Below, piece after piece: positions 34,447 through 43,761 of a DNA stretch of 64,000 bases. Every line of letters starts with the position of its first letter. Within the stretch, counting starts at the first letter, position 1. A program made the translations under genes and the position numbers. The stretch comes from JAOUEA01 sp963797635. GTDB taxonomy: Bacteria; Actinomycetota; UBA4738; HRBIN12. The notes below the pieces were generated by a model. That model did no database searches and was not told where the DNA came from. It saw nothing but the letters and a program-made list of their open reading frames with translations. The DNA lies in the NCBI GenBank assembly GCA_963797635.1, contig CAWCPZ010000010.1, positions 186,001 through 250,000 on the forward strand, in the 5' to 3' direction.

Positions 34447-35323
34447 TGGCCGCCATGCGTGAGGCGTTCGCCGCCACGGCCACCGACCTGCTCGAAGCCG
34501 ACGAGCGGGTGGCCATCGTGCTCGCCGACATCAGCGAGACCCTGCTGAGCGCGCGCGATCCGGCACGATCCCCTTCGCGCCGTCAACGTGGGGATCGCCG
34601 AGCAGACCATGGTGGGCGTCGCGGCCGGGTTCGCCATGGAGGGGTTCCATCCGATCGCGCATTCGCTGTCGCCGTTCATGGCCGAGCGCCCCTACGAGCA
34701 ATTGAAACTCGACTTCGGCTATCAGGGCCTCGGCGGGACCTTCGTGGGCTCGGGCGGCTCCTACGACTACGCCGGAGAAGGCGCGACCCATCATTCGCCG
34801 GCGGACGCGTCGCTGATGCTCGCGATCCCGCGCATGCAGGTGCTGGTGCCGGGTCACGGACGTGAGGTGGACCAACTGCTTCGGGCGGTGGTGGCGAACG
34901 GCGAGCCCACCTACGTGCGCACGAGCCTGGCGACGAACGACGAACCCCACGACGTGGCACCCGGCCGGCTCGAGGTGATCCGTCGCGGCGACGGACCCAC
35001 GGTGGTGGCGTTCGGGCCCGATGCTCACGCGCGCGCTGGAGGCGACCGCCCACCTGGACGCCACGGTGGTGTACGCCACGAGCCTCGAGCCGTTCGACGG
35101 TGCGACGCTCCGCGAGCTCGCCGGAGACGCCCCCGACGTCGTGGTCGTCGAGCCCTGGTACGAGGGCACCGCGGCCGCCGTGATCACGGCCGTGTTCGCC
35201 GATGTGGCGGTTCGCCTGCGGTCCATCGGGGTTCCACGCCGGTTCATCCATCGCTACGGCACGTGGCAGGAGCTCGACGCCTCCTTGGGCATGGACGCCA
35301 CGGGTATCCGAGCACGCCTGTGA
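34446..35323 (+). CDS. Transketolase, C-terminal subunit (two frameshifts as read)
   Basis: Starts at ATG 34446 with MAAMREAFAATATDLLEADE. The pyrimidine-binding domain follows in the next frame (NVGIAEQTMVGVAAGFAMEG, FGYQGLGGTFVGSGGS) and the C-terminal domain in the third (MLTRALEATAHLDATVVYA, VVVVEPWYEGT). Removing one C from CCCC 34570-34573 and one C from CCC 35017-35019 gives a single 292-aa protein with AVNVGIAEQ and FGPMLTRALEA joined correctly. The catalytic Glu of GIAEQ is present. It forms the active enzyme with the preceding subunit. Confidence 0.87.
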
Positions 35324-35380
35324 CGCAAGCGATCCGGTGACCCTCTCAGGTCGCCGGAGCGGGGCGTCGATGCTCCAAGC

Positions 35381-37423
35381 ATGCAGGAAGCGCAGCGTTC
35401 GACCGATGCCCTCGTGGACCCGGCCCAGCTGTTCGCGGCCGGTCCCGAGGCGCTGCTCGTCGTGCGCGAAGGCCGGATCGCCTGCGCGAACGAACGCGCA
35501 CTCGATCTGGTCGGGCGCCCGATCGCCGGTCTCGACCTCCACGAGGTGATCCCCGATTGGCGCGCGGCACCCGACGATGCCGTGCCGTTCGAGGCGATGC
35601 TCCGCTGTGCGGACGGCGAACTCGCGATCGAGGTGCGCGTCCGCGAGCTCGAGGACGGGGTCACGGTGGCGTCGCTGCGAGACGCCCGCGCGCTGATCGC
35701 CGGTCGCGAGGCCGAAGCCGCGCTCGCCGATGCGGAGGAGCGCTATCGCGGCCTCGTGGAACAGATCCCCGCCGTGGTCTACGCCGACGACGGCAACGTC
35801 ACCACCTACGTCAATCCGCAGATCGAGCACATCCTGGGCGTCACGCCGCAGGCCTATCGGGACGATCCGAACATGTGGCTGCGCATGGTGCATCCGGACG
35901 ACCGGGAGACGGTCGAGTCGCAGAGCCAGGCGTTCATCGACGGCGTCGGGGGCGATCTCGCCGACTACCGGATGATCCGTCCCGACGGCGGGATCGTCTG
36001 GGTGCGCGACCGCGCCTACGCCCACCGCGATGACGACGGCCGCGTGCTGTGGGAGCACGGCATCCTGTTCGACGTCACCGAGCTGAAGGAAGCCGAAGCG
36101 CGGATCGCGCACATGGCGTTCCACGACGGCCTCACCGGGCTCGCCAACCGGGAGCTCTTCGAAGAGACGCTGGCGCTCGCCGTGCAGCGCGCGAAGCGCG
36201 ACGGGACGGTGGTCGCCGTCCTGTACCTGGACCTGGACAACTTCAAGCTGGTGAACGACTCGCTCGGCCACCATGCGGGCGACCGGCTGTTGATCCAGCT
36301 CGCCGACCGGCTCAGCGCCTGCACGCGCGACACCGACCTGGTGGCGCGGCAGGGCGGCGACGAGTTCCTCATGCTGCTCGCCGACCTCGGCCACGCCGAC
36401 TACGTCGAGGCGATCCGGGCCGTCACCGACCGCGTGTACGAGGCGATGGCCGCGCCGTTCGACCTGGAGGGCACGGAGTTCTTCGCGCGGGGCTCCATCG
36501 GCATCAGCGTGCATCCCCACGACGCGCACGACGTCGAGACCCTGATGCGCAACGCCGACGTCGCGATGTACCGCGCGAAGCGGCTCGATCCCGGCGGCCA
36601 CGCCTTCTTCGCCGCCGATGCCGACGACGCGCAGGACCGGTTGTCGTTCGCCACCCGCCTCCGGCAGGCGGTCGAGGACGAGAGCTGGTTGTTGCACTAC
36701 CAACCGGTCATCGATCTCGCCGACCGGCGCATCGTGGGCGCCGAGGCGCTGATCCGCTGGGACGACGTCGCGGCCGGCATCGTCCCGCCCGGGGAGTTCA
36801 TCCCCGTGGCGGAGGAACTCGGCCTGATCGAAGCGATCGGTGACTGGGTGGTGGACGAGGTCGCGCGGCAGCAACGTCGATGGATCGATGCCGGGCTCCA
36901 CCTGGAGGTCTCGTTCAACCTGTCGCCGCGGCAGATGTGGACGCCTCGCCTCGGCGAACGGCTGATCGGCAAGCTCCACGACGCGGGGGTCGACCCTTCG
37001 TGCATGCAGGCCGAGATCACCGAGACCAGCGCGATGGCCGACCCCGAACGGACCCAGCGCATCCTGCGCGAGCTCCACGGGTGCGGTCTCCGGCTCGCGC
37101 TCGACGACTTCGGCACCGGGTACTCCTCGCTCGCCCGTCTGAAGCACATGCCGGTCGACGTGTTGAAGATCGACCGCGAGTTCGTGCGGCACGTCGACAA
37201 GGACGTCCGATTGGCGGGGATGGTGCGAGCGATGATCCAGGTGGCCCAGAGCCTGGACATGGTGCCGCTCGCCGAAGGCGTCGAGACCGAAGGCGAGTAC
37301 ATCTTCCTGCGGTCGAACGGCTGTCGCCTGGCGCAGGGTTTCTGGTTCGCCCACCCGATGGCGGCCCGTGACTTCGAGCGGCTGGCCACCTCGGGCGAAC
37401 CCCTCGGCCCGTCCACGATCTGA
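35381..37423 (+). CDS. PAS-GGDEF-EAL cyclic-di-GMP turnover protein
   Basis: A 680-aa soluble protein. A degenerate PAS-like domain (about 12-110) is followed by a typical PAS/PAC (about 122-240, YRGLVEQIPAVVYADD to GILFDVTELKEAE), then GGDEF (about 245-410) with an intact RQGGDEF, and EAL (about 425-670). In the EAL part GAEALIRW, EITETSAM, DDFGTGYSSLARLK, VLKIDREF and AEGVETE are all conserved, so phosphodiesterase activity is expected. Both cyclase and hydrolase could be active, with the PAS domains deciding the balance. No membrane segment. It starts about 50 bp after the transketolase genes but seems independent. Confidence 0.93.
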   Translation: MQEAQRSTDALVDPAQLFAAGPEALLVVREGRIACANERALDLVGRPIAGLDLHEVIPDWRAAPDDAVPFEAMLRCADGELAIEVRVRELEDGVTVASLRDARALIAGREAEAALADAEERYRGLVEQIPAVVYADDGNVTTYVNPQIEHILGVTPQAYRDDPNMWLRMVHPDDRETVESQSQAFIDGVGGDLADYRMIRPDGGIVWVRDRAYAHRDDDGRVLWEHGILFDVTELKEAEARIAHMAFHDGLTGLANRELFEETLALAVQRAKRDGTVVAVLYLDLDNFKLVNDSLGHHAGDRLLIQLADRLSACTRDTDLVARQGGDEFLMLLADLGHADYVEAIRAVTDRVYEAMAAPFDLEGTEFFARGSIGISVHPHDAHDVETLMRNADVAMYRAKRLDPGGHAFFAADADDAQDRLSFATRLRQAVEDESWLLHYQPVIDLADRRIVGAEALIRWDDVAAGIVPPGEFIPVAEELGLIEAIGDWVVDEVARQQRRWIDAGLHLEVSFNLSPRQMWTPRLGERLIGKLHDAGVDPSCMQAEITETSAMADPERTQRILRELHGCGLRLALDDFGTGYSSLARLKHMPVDVLKIDREFVRHVDKDVRLAGMVRAMIQVAQSLDMVPLAEGVETEGEYIFLRSNGCRLAQGFWFAHPMAARDFERLATSGEPLGPSTI

Positions 37424-37439
37424 CCCAACCTGGATCGAG

Positions 37440-37485
37440 CCGGGGACGCCGGCACCTCGACGTGCGTTGAGCGCGGTGTCCCCGG
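37440..37485. terminator. Hairpin downstream of the GGDEF-EAL gene
   Basis: CCGGGGAC (37440-37447) pairs with GTCCCCGG (37478-37485), and GGCACC/GGTGCC nearby can extend an alternative stem. Its place 17 bp after the stop codon fits a GC-rich terminator without a T-tract. Confidence 0.5.
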
Positions 37486-37531
37486 TGCCTGGGACGATGG
37501 CGGGCACCCACCATCCAAGGAGCGTGATCAC

Positions 37532-37918
37532 GTGCCCCGCACCACCGTCGAGTTCGAGGTCACCGGCTGGGAACCCGCAGACGCCGATGAGCATCCTGAC
37601 GGGCTCGTCCTGGGCCGCGCCGTCGTCCGCAAGGTGTTCCGAGGGGACCTCGACGCCACCAGCGTCGCCGACCTGCTCACCGTGGGCCGCGGGGACGACG
37701 GGCTCGCCTACACCGCGATCGAACGCGTGGAAGGGACCTTCGCGGGACGATCGGGCACGTTCGTGATCGTGCACGGCGCGGCCGAGCCGAAGCCTCCCGC
37801 GCGCGGCACGATCGTGGCGGGCGCCGGTACCGGCGACCTCGCGACCCTTCGCGGCACGGTCGAGATCGAGCACGATGACCGAGGCGCCCGGTTCACGTTC
37901 GACTACGAGATGGACTGA
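37532..37918 (+). CDS. DUF3224 family protein
   Basis: A 128-aa beta-barrel protein from GTG 37532. DUF3224 features visible are the N-terminal FEVTGWEP, a middle GLAYTAIERVEGTFAGRSGTFVIVHGA (the most conserved block), and the closing GTVEIEHDDRGARFTFDYEMD. The family is fairly widespread, about 125-150 aa long, and of unknown function; the fold resembles allene oxide cyclase-like barrels. No neighbours suggest a role. Confidence 0.85.
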   Translation: MPRTTVEFEVTGWEPADADEHPDGLVLGRAVVRKVFRGDLDATSVADLLTVGRGDDGLAYTAIERVEGTFAGRSGTFVIVHGAAEPKPPARGTIVAGAGTGDLATLRGTVEIEHDDRGARFTFDYEMD

Positions 37919-37951
37919 ACGCTACCCCCCACCGCTCCCTAGGATGGTGCG

Positions 37952-38659
37952 ATGACCGAGCGGGAACGGGGCCCTTCCATCTCGAGCGAGACGGCGAGCG
38001 AAGGCCGTCACCGGATGCGCGATATGGACACGCACACCCGAACGGACCTGATCACGATCGCCGTCGGTGTCCTGGTGCTGGTGGGGTGCGCCCTGCTCGC
38101 ACGCAACGACCTCACCGACGCCGAGGTCTGGATCTTCCAGGCGGCCAACGAACTCCCGCAGGGCTACCACGCGTTCGTGTGGCCGTTCATGCAGTACGGC
38201 ACGTTCATCACGATCCCGGTCCTGGCGCTGATCGCGTTCGCGTTCCGGCGGTTCCGCCTGGGGTGGGCGTTGCTGCTGGCCGGCACGAGCGTCTACCTGC
38301 TGGCCCTGGTCGCGAAACAGGCCGTCGAACGCGGGCGCCCCGGATGGCTCCTCAAGGGGGTCGAGACGCGCGAACGGTTCGGCGCCGAGAGCCTCGGGTT
38401 CCCGTCGGGGCACGCGGCGGTGGCCGCTGCCCTCACCGTGGTGGTGGCGGTGCATCTGTCGAAACGCTGGGCGATCGCGGCGGTGATCTTGGCCTGCGTG
38501 GTCATGTTCGGGCGGATGTACGTGGGTGCTCACCTGCCGCTGGATCTGGTGGGCGGCGCCGCACTGGGAGCGATCGCGGGCGGCGTGGCGAACCTGCTCA
38601 TCCCGCCGAGGCCCCGACAGCATCCTGAGGGAGCGAGCGAGCACCACCGCGAACCGTGA
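37952..38659 (+). CDS. PAP2-family membrane phosphatase
   Basis: A 235-aa integral membrane enzyme. The three phosphatase motifs are present: KQAVERGRP (C1, KX6RP), PSGHAA (C2) and GRMYVGAHLPLDLVGG (C3, where Arg, His and Asp form the active site). The first position of C3 is Gly rather than Ser, as in many members. About five to six helices. Likely dephosphorylates undecaprenyl pyrophosphate or phosphatidate. The first about 30 residues are hydrophilic; a later start (ATG 38015) is possible. Confidence 0.9.
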   Translation: MTERERGPSISSETASEGRHRMRDMDTHTRTDLITIAVGVLVLVGCALLARNDLTDAEVWIFQAANELPQGYHAFVWPFMQYGTFITIPVLALIAFAFRRFRLGWALLLAGTSVYLLALVAKQAVERGRPGWLLKGVETRERFGAESLGFPSGHAAVAAALTVVVAVHLSKRWAIAAVILACVVMFGRMYVGAHLPLDLVGGAALGAIAGGVANLLIPPRPRQHPEGASEHHREP

Positions 38660-38705
38660 TGCTGACCCACTTCCGGTGGCGCCCCGATCGGGTCAGGATC
38701 GGCTC

Positions 38706-40784
38706 GTGGTGAACCGTCTGCAGGAGTCCTCGAGAGCCCGAACGATCGCGTGGGTCGTGGGGGTGGTATCGGTCGTCCTGATCGTGGCCTCCCTGATCAT
38801 CATGTACCTCGATCGAGGGGTCCCGTTGCCCGAGGACGTCACCACGGGAGACCTCAGCTACGGCTTGGACGTGCTGGTGAACATCTTCGTCCCGGTCATC
38901 GGCGTCGTGCTCGCGACGCGCCGTCCCAGCAGTCCGATCGGGTGGATGTTCCTGCTGGCGGGGTTCTTCCTCGGCCTGGGCAGCTTCACGCAGCAGTACG
39001 CCATCCGAGGCCTGATCGTCGAACCCGGCTCCCTGCCGCTGGTCTACGGCGTCGCCTGGGTGGCGAACTGGTCGTGGGCGATCCCGATCGGGGTGTTGCC
39101 GTTGCTGTTCCTGCTGTTCCCCGACGGTCGCCTGCCGTCGGAGCGGTGGCGATGGGTGGCATGGTTCGACGCCGTCGTCATCGCCGCCCTCACCGTGGGG
39201 GCGATGATCCTGGCGGCGCTCGAGTGGAGTACCCCGTTCTCCGCCGATCCGGGCGAGGCCTCCGGCTCCTTGAGCGCCGCCGCGATCGTCACGTTCGGTA
39301 TCAGCTTCCTCCTGATCCTGGTGTGCCTGCCCGTGTCGTTCGTGGGTCTCGTGACGCGGTTCCGACATTCACGCGGCGAGGAGCGGCTCCAACTCAAGTG
39401 GTTCGTCACCGCGGCCGCGTTCGTCGCGGCATCGTTCGCGGTGACCGGCATCTTCGACGGCGCCGAGCTCCTCTCGACCTTCTCGCTGCTCTTCCTCTAC
39501 GCATCGATCGCGATCGCGGTGTTGAAGTACCGGCTGTACGACATCGATGTCGTGATCGGCAGGGCCGTGGTGTTCGCGGTGCTGGCGGCATTCATCACGA
39601 TCGTCTACATCGGGCTCGTCGTCGGCGTCGGCACGCTGGTCGGCAACGATCGGAGTCCACTGCTCTCCGCGGTGGCCGCCGCGGTGGTGGCCGTGGCCTT
39701 CCAACCGGTGCGTGAACGCGCGCGACGGCTGGCCAACCGCGTGGTCTACGGCAAGCGCGCGACCCCGTACGAAGTGCTCGCCGGCTTCGCCGAGCGTGCG
39801 AGCGAGACCTACTCCACCGACGACGTGCTGCCGCGGCTGGTCCGTGTGTTGGCCGAAGGGATCGGCGCCGAGCGTGCCACCGTGTGGCTGGCCGTGGGTT
39901 CGGAGCTCCGGCCCGCGTCGTCCTGGCCCGACGGCGCGACGGCCTCGCCGGTCCTTCGCCGGAGCGGTTCCGATCAGGACCTCCCGGCGTTCCCCGACCG
40001 GGAGCGGGCGTTCCCCGTCCGTCACGGCGGCGAACTGCTTGGCGCGATCAGCGTCGTGACGCCGCCGACCGAACCGCTGGGACCCGATCGTGAGCGTCTG
40101 GTGTCCGACGTCGCCGCGCAGACCGGGTTGGTGCTGCGCAACGTGCGGCTGATCGAGGACCTTCGCGAGTCGCGCCGCCGCATCGTCGCCACGCAGGATG
40201 TTCGGGCGAAGGCGTTGGAGCGGAACATCCACGACGGTGCGCAGCAACAACTGGTGGCGCTGGCGGTGAAGCAGCGTCTCGCGGAGTCCCTGGTGGATCG
40301 CGATCCGGCGCAGGCCAAGTCGATGCTGGCCGACATCCAGGCCGAGACCCACGACGCGCTCGAGAACCTGCGAGACCTGGCCCGCGGGATCTATCCGCCG
40401 TTGCTGGCCGACCAAGGGCTCGCGGCAGCGTTGCAGGCCCAAGCTCGCAAGTCGGTGGTGCCGGTCGATGTCCATGCCGACGGGATCGGCCGATGTTCCC
40501 AGGAGGTCGAGTCGGCGGTGTACTTCTCCTGCCTGGAAGCGATGCAGAACGTGGCCAAGTACGCGAACGCCTCGCACGTGACGATCGACCTCGAGGAGTC
40601 GGGTGGCTCGCTGCGGTTCACGGTGGTGGACGACGGGATCGGCTTCGACCTCGGCGCGACGTCCTACGGCACCGGCCTCCAGGGGATGGCCGACCGTCTC
40701 GACGCCATCAGTGGCTCGCTCGAGGTTCGCAGCGCCCCGGGCGGCGGGACGACGATCGAAGGCATGGTGCCGCTCGGCGCCTGA
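38706..40784 (+). CDS. Membrane sensor histidine kinase with GAF domain (NarL/DesK type)
   Basis: A 692-aa kinase from GTG 38706 (a second GTG follows). The N-terminal half has about eight to ten transmembrane helices (up to residue about 340). Then come a GAF domain (about 355-480, YEVLAGFAERASETYSTDD), a HisKA_3-type phosphoacceptor helix with ERNIHDGAQQQLVALAV (His), and an HATPase domain with ALEAMQNVAKYANAS-like N-box (EAMQNVAKYA), VVDDGIGFD and GTGLQGMADRL. The architecture matches actinobacterial kinases of the LiaS group. No response regulator adjoins, so it is an orphan kinase here. Confidence 0.9.
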   Translation: MVNRLQESSRARTIAWVVGVVSVVLIVASLIIMYLDRGVPLPEDVTTGDLSYGLDVLVNIFVPVIGVVLATRRPSSPIGWMFLLAGFFLGLGSFTQQYAIRGLIVEPGSLPLVYGVAWVANWSWAIPIGVLPLLFLLFPDGRLPSERWRWVAWFDAVVIAALTVGAMILAALEWSTPFSADPGEASGSLSAAAIVTFGISFLLILVCLPVSFVGLVTRFRHSRGEERLQLKWFVTAAAFVAASFAVTGIFDGAELLSTFSLLFLYASIAIAVLKYRLYDIDVVIGRAVVFAVLAAFITIVYIGLVVGVGTLVGNDRSPLLSAVAAAVVAVAFQPVRERARRLANRVVYGKRATPYEVLAGFAERASETYSTDDVLPRLVRVLAEGIGAERATVWLAVGSELRPASSWPDGATASPVLRRSGSDQDLPAFPDRERAFPVRHGGELLGAISVVTPPTEPLGPDRERLVSDVAAQTGLVLRNVRLIEDLRESRRRIVATQDVRAKALERNIHDGAQQQLVALAVKQRLAESLVDRDPAQAKSMLADIQAETHDALENLRDLARGIYPPLLADQGLAAALQAQARKSVVPVDVHADGIGRCSQEVESAVYFSCLEAMQNVAKYANASHVTIDLEESGGSLRFTVVDDGIGFDLGATSYGTGLQGMADRLDAISGSLEVRSAPGGGTTIEGMVPLGA

Positions 40785-40850
40785 TCCTGGGCGGAGGCCG
40801 GCTCCATCTCAGGATCGATATCCGGAGATCGGCTGGAGCTTGCGAGGTCC

Positions 40851-40874
40851 CGACATACCAGAAGCGATATGTCG
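40851..40874. promoter_or_regulatory. Inverted repeat upstream of the second LLM oxidoreductase
   Basis: CGACATA (40851-40857) and TATGTCG (40868-40874) are exact 7-bp reverse complements around a 10-bp centre, 50 bp before the start at 40925. The layout suits an operator of a helix-turn-helix dimer. Confidence 0.4.
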
Positions 40875-40924
40875 CCTGAGCGCGCCCGAAGTCGCGAAGC
40901 AGGTGTGGGACCATCGGATGACGC

Positions 40925-42277
40925 ATGGAGATCGGCCTCTACACCTTCGCGGAGCTCTACCCCGACCCGCAGACCGGGGAGACGATCAGTGCCGAGCAGC
41001 GGATGCGGAACCTGCTGGAGGAGGTCGAGCTCGCCGACCAACTCGGCCTGGACGTCTTCGGCGTCGGTGAACATCACCGGCCGGACCTGATCGTGTCCTC
41101 GCCCGCGGTGGTGCTGGCCGCCGCAGCGCAGCGCACCGAGCGCATCCGGCTCACCAGCGCGGTGAGCGTGATCAGCTCCGATGACCCGGTCCGGGTGTTC
41201 CAGGACTTCGCGACGCTCGACCTCCTGTCGGGCGGACGCGCCGAGATCATGGCGGGCCGCGGCTCCTTCACGGAGTCGTTCCCGTTGTTCGGCTACGACC
41301 TCAACGACTACGACGAGCTGTTCGAGGAGAAGCTGAAGCTGTTGATCGCGCTCCGTGAGGACGAACGCCTCACGTGGTCGGGCCGGCATCGTTCGCCGCT
41401 GGACGGCCGGGTGGGCGTCTATCCCCGCCCCGTGCAGGATCCGCTGCCGATCTGGGTCGCCGTGGGTGGCGCACCGGAATCGGCGTTCCGCGCCGGCACG
41501 CTGGGCCTGCCGATGGCGATCGCCATCATCGGGGGCCTGGCCGAGCGGTTCGCGCCCTTCGCCGAACTCCACCACGACGCGGCGCGCCAGGCCGGGTTCG
41601 ATCCCGTTCCCCCGATCAGCATCAACTCCCACGGCTACATCGCGGAAACCACCGAGCAGGCGATCGAGGAATCGTTCCCCTACGTGGCCGCGATGATGAA
41701 CACGATCGGCAAGGAACGCGGCTGGCCGCCGATGACCCTGGACCAGTACGCGGCGAGCGCCACCCTTCACGGTGCGAACTTCGTCGGCTCGCCACAGGAC
41801 GTGATCGACAAGATCCTGTTCCAGTACGACGTGTTCCACCACGACCGGTTCCTGGTGCAGTTCAGCGTAGGCACGCTGCCGCACGACAAGCTGATGCGCT
41901 CGATCGAGCTCCTGGGCAAGGAAGTCGTGCCCGTCGTGAAGCAGGAACTCGCCCGCCGCCAGGCCGAGTCGCTCCGTGGCTACCAGCCGAGCGCGGTGAC
42001 GATCTGGAGTGCGACCTCGCGGATGGAGCCGACGTTCTCGAAGGTGAGATCGCCGACGGTGTCGCCGCGGCCCTCGGCCACCTGTCGTTCGGCTTCGGCC
42101 AGGTCGTCCTGCCGTCCAGCCGTCACCGATACGGAGAGCCGGCGTTCGATCTCGTCGAAGGGGAGCGTGAGCCGGACCACCGTGAGCGGCATCGCGAGCG
42201 CGGCCCGCAGGTCGTCCACGTCGCGCTGGGTCTCCATCATGCGCGCCAGCGCGAACCGGCGGACGCCCGTGTCGTAG
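40925..42277 (+). CDS. LLM class flavin/F420-dependent oxidoreductase, 3' end uncertain
   Basis: Starts MEIGLYTFAELYPDPQTGE with a luciferase-like TIM barrel: GLDVFGVGEHHRPDLIVSSPAVVLAAAAQRT, SSDDPVRVFQDFATLDLLSGGRAEIMAGRGSF and PLPIWVAVGGAPESAFRAG. The family part ends at about residue 352 (VVPVVKQELARR). As read the frame continues 90 codons further, entirely antisense to the well-supported P-loop gene, and turns into Ser/Arg-rich non-family sequence. Deleting one base near 41952-41954 would give a stop at 41999 with an overlap of only 20 bp. I regard the tail as artefact. Confidence 0.8.
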   Translation: MEIGLYTFAELYPDPQTGETISAEQRMRNLLEEVELADQLGLDVFGVGEHHRPDLIVSSPAVVLAAAAQRTERIRLTSAVSVISSDDPVRVFQDFATLDLLSGGRAEIMAGRGSFTESFPLFGYDLNDYDELFEEKLKLLIALREDERLTWSGRHRSPLDGRVGVYPRPVQDPLPIWVAVGGAPESAFRAGTLGLPMAIAIIGGLAERFAPFAELHHDAARQAGFDPVPPISINSHGYIAETTEQAIEESFPYVAAMMNTIGKERGWPPMTLDQYAASATLHGANFVGSPQDVIDKILFQYDVFHHDRFLVQFSVGTLPHDKLMRSIELLGKEVVPVVKQELARRQAESLRGYQPSAVTIWSATSRMEPTFSKVRSPTVSPRPSATCRSASARSSCRPAVTDTESRRSISSKGSVSRTTVSGIASAARRSSTSRWVSIMRASANRRTPVS

Positions 42278-42501
42278 TAGTTGCCCACGACGGCGTCGAC
42301 GTTCTTCAGCATCACGGGCATCCCCGCCCAATGGTCGCCGCCCGAACCAGGGTCGAACCAGCTCAGCCAGTCGAGGTCGATCGCGCCGTAGCGCACGCCG
42401 CGCGCTTCGAGGATGTCGGCGATCTCCTCGATCGCCGAGGTCTTGCCCGTGCCGAAGGCGCCGGTGACCAGCACGGCTTCGGCGTCGGGGCGATCGGCCA
42501 T
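41980..42501 (-). CDS. P-loop nucleotide-binding protein (AAA/kinase-like)
   Basis: A 173-aa protein with Walker A VTGAFGTGKTSAIEEIADIL (residues 12-31), an acidic IDLDWLSWFDPG that could act as Walker B or as a substrate aspartate, and a C-terminal lid-like helix region. Similar short P-loop proteins resemble adenylylsulfate or shikimate-type kinases, with a small-molecule substrate likely but unknown. It ends a run of minus-strand genes beginning at the ArsR gene 45971 and follows the DUF1905/YdeI-like gene after 6 bp. Confidence 0.72.
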   Translation of the reverse strand: MADRPDAEAVLVTGAFGTGKTSAIEEIADILEARGVRYGAIDLDWLSWFDPGSGGDHWAGMPVMLKNVDAVVGNYYDTGVRRFALARMMETQRDVDDLRAALAMPLTVVRLTLPFDEIERRLSVSVTAGRQDDLAEAERQVAEGRGDTVGDLTFENVGSIREVALQIVTALGW

Positions 42502-42507
42502 CGGGGC

Positions 42508-42957
42508 CTAGCGAGCCTTGCCTTCGCGGAGCAGCGACATGGACTTGTCGATCCGGCGCTGCCGCGTCTCGGCGGCCTTCGCGCCTTCGATCGACTCCAC
42601 GTGCCAGCGTTGCAGGCTGTAGCTCAGACCGCCGAAGAACGCCTCCGCCGAGGGTTCCGCGGCGAGCGCGGCGGCGAAGTCCTCCGGGACCTCCACCTCC
42701 CGCGGTGCGGTGTCGAGCGTGACCTCGACGTCGACCACGTCGCCGGCCGACACGCCCGCGGCCGTCCGGTGCTCGGCGCTCAACGGGAGCATGAACACGT
42801 CGCCGTAGGCTGCCACCGTGCTTCGGTAGGTGTGCGCACCGATCGTGACCTGCACGGGCGGTCGCTTGCCCTTGCCGAGTTCCTCGACGACCTTGGCGGG
42901 GACCGGGATGCCCGTGGCGGTCTTGCCGTTCAGCTGGATCGTGGCGCGGAATCGCAT
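42508..42957 (-). CDS. YdeI/OmpD-associated family protein with DUF1905 domain
   Basis: A 149-aa protein. The first two thirds form a DUF1905 beta-barrel: MRFRATIQLNGKTATGIPVP, YRSTVAAYGDVFMLPLS, and AGDVVDVEVTLDTAPREVEVP. The C-terminal YdeI-like helical part reads FAAALAAEPSAEAFFGGLSYSLQRWHVESIEGAKAAET in outline, ending in RRIDKSMSLLREG. Such proteins are small, cytoplasmic and uncharacterised, sometimes linked to stress. ATG 42957 starts right at the domain. It stands 14 bp after the hydrolase gene in the same direction. Confidence 0.85.
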   Translation of the reverse strand: MRFRATIQLNGKTATGIPVPAKVVEELGKGKRPPVQVTIGAHTYRSTVAAYGDVFMLPLSAEHRTAAGVSAGDVVDVEVTLDTAPREVEVPEDFAAALAAEPSAEAFFGGLSYSLQRWHVESIEGAKAAETRQRRIDKSMSLLREGKAR

Positions 42958-42971
42958 GGCGACATCTTCGC

Positions 42972-43761
42972 TCAGCCGAAGAACTCCTCCAACACGGGAG
43001 CCATGGCCTCGTCCGTGACGCCGTGCGTCTGGCCCTCGAGCGTTCGGTAGCGGGCGTTGGGCAGGACCGTCGCCAACGCACGTGCCGCGTTGCGCGCCCA
43101 ATCGGGACTCGCGCCGCCGTCCATCACCAGGGTCGGCATCGTCACGGTGGCCCACCGCTCACCCTGGAGCGGGCGGCCCGTCATCGTGTCGCCCATGACC
43201 CTGCCGTCGTAGACCAGGGTGTGCGCCATCGCTTCCATGGCCGGCCAGAACGGCGCGCTCCGCATCGACGCCACGGTGTCGGCCGGCGCCGCCGCCCCCG
43301 TGGTCATGAAGTACTCGACGGCATCGCCTCGCCGGTCCCCGGCCACGAGATCGGTGAGCTGTGCCACGTAGTCCGGCGGGAGCGGGGGGCGGCTGTCGTC
43401 CACGACGAACGGCGGTTCGTAGAGCGCGAGCCGATCGATCGGGAGGCCCCGGGATGCGGCTTCGAGCGCGAGGACGGCGCCGGAGGAGTGCCCGTACACG
43501 CACGCCCGGCCGCCGGCGACCTCGAGCACGGCCGCGAGGTCCTCCACCTCACGCTCGACGGCGTACGGCGCGGTGTCGCCGCTCGATCCACGTCCCACGA
43601 CGGTCGTAGACGAACACGTCGCACCGCGCGGACAGGAGGGTCGCGAGCGGTGACATCGCCGCGGCGGTCGTGAGCGCGCCACCCACGAACACGACCGCGG
43701 GACCGGCGCCCGATCGATCGAACGCGATCGTGGCGCCGTCCCGCGACCGGACGTCGTTCAC
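42972..43761 (-). CDS. Alpha/beta hydrolase, frameshifted as read
   Basis: Start GTG 43761 overlaps the oxidase stop by 4 bp. The first 60 residues (RDGATIAFDRSGAGPAVVFVGG, then VFVYDRRG) and the remainder are in different frames. Removing one C of CCC 43594-43596 joins YDRRGRGSSGDTAPYAVERE, matching the paralogue at 51744-52520, which reads YDRRGRGDSGDTQPYAVDRE. The nucleophile is in GHSSGAVLAL, an acid follows in LVMDGGASPD, and the histidine is in EGQTHGV. About 262 aa after correction. An esterase or haloperoxidase-like enzyme of unknown substrate in an ArsR-SRPBCC-oxidase operon. Confidence 0.85.

Noticed and set aside
34676..37873. A very long open frame (over 1000 codons) on the minus strand
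   Set aside because: It is antisense to the transketolase, PAS-GGDEF-EAL and DUF3224 genes, all with clear motifs. Its translation is Arg/His/Gly-rich without domains, as expected for a shadow frame in GC-rich DNA.
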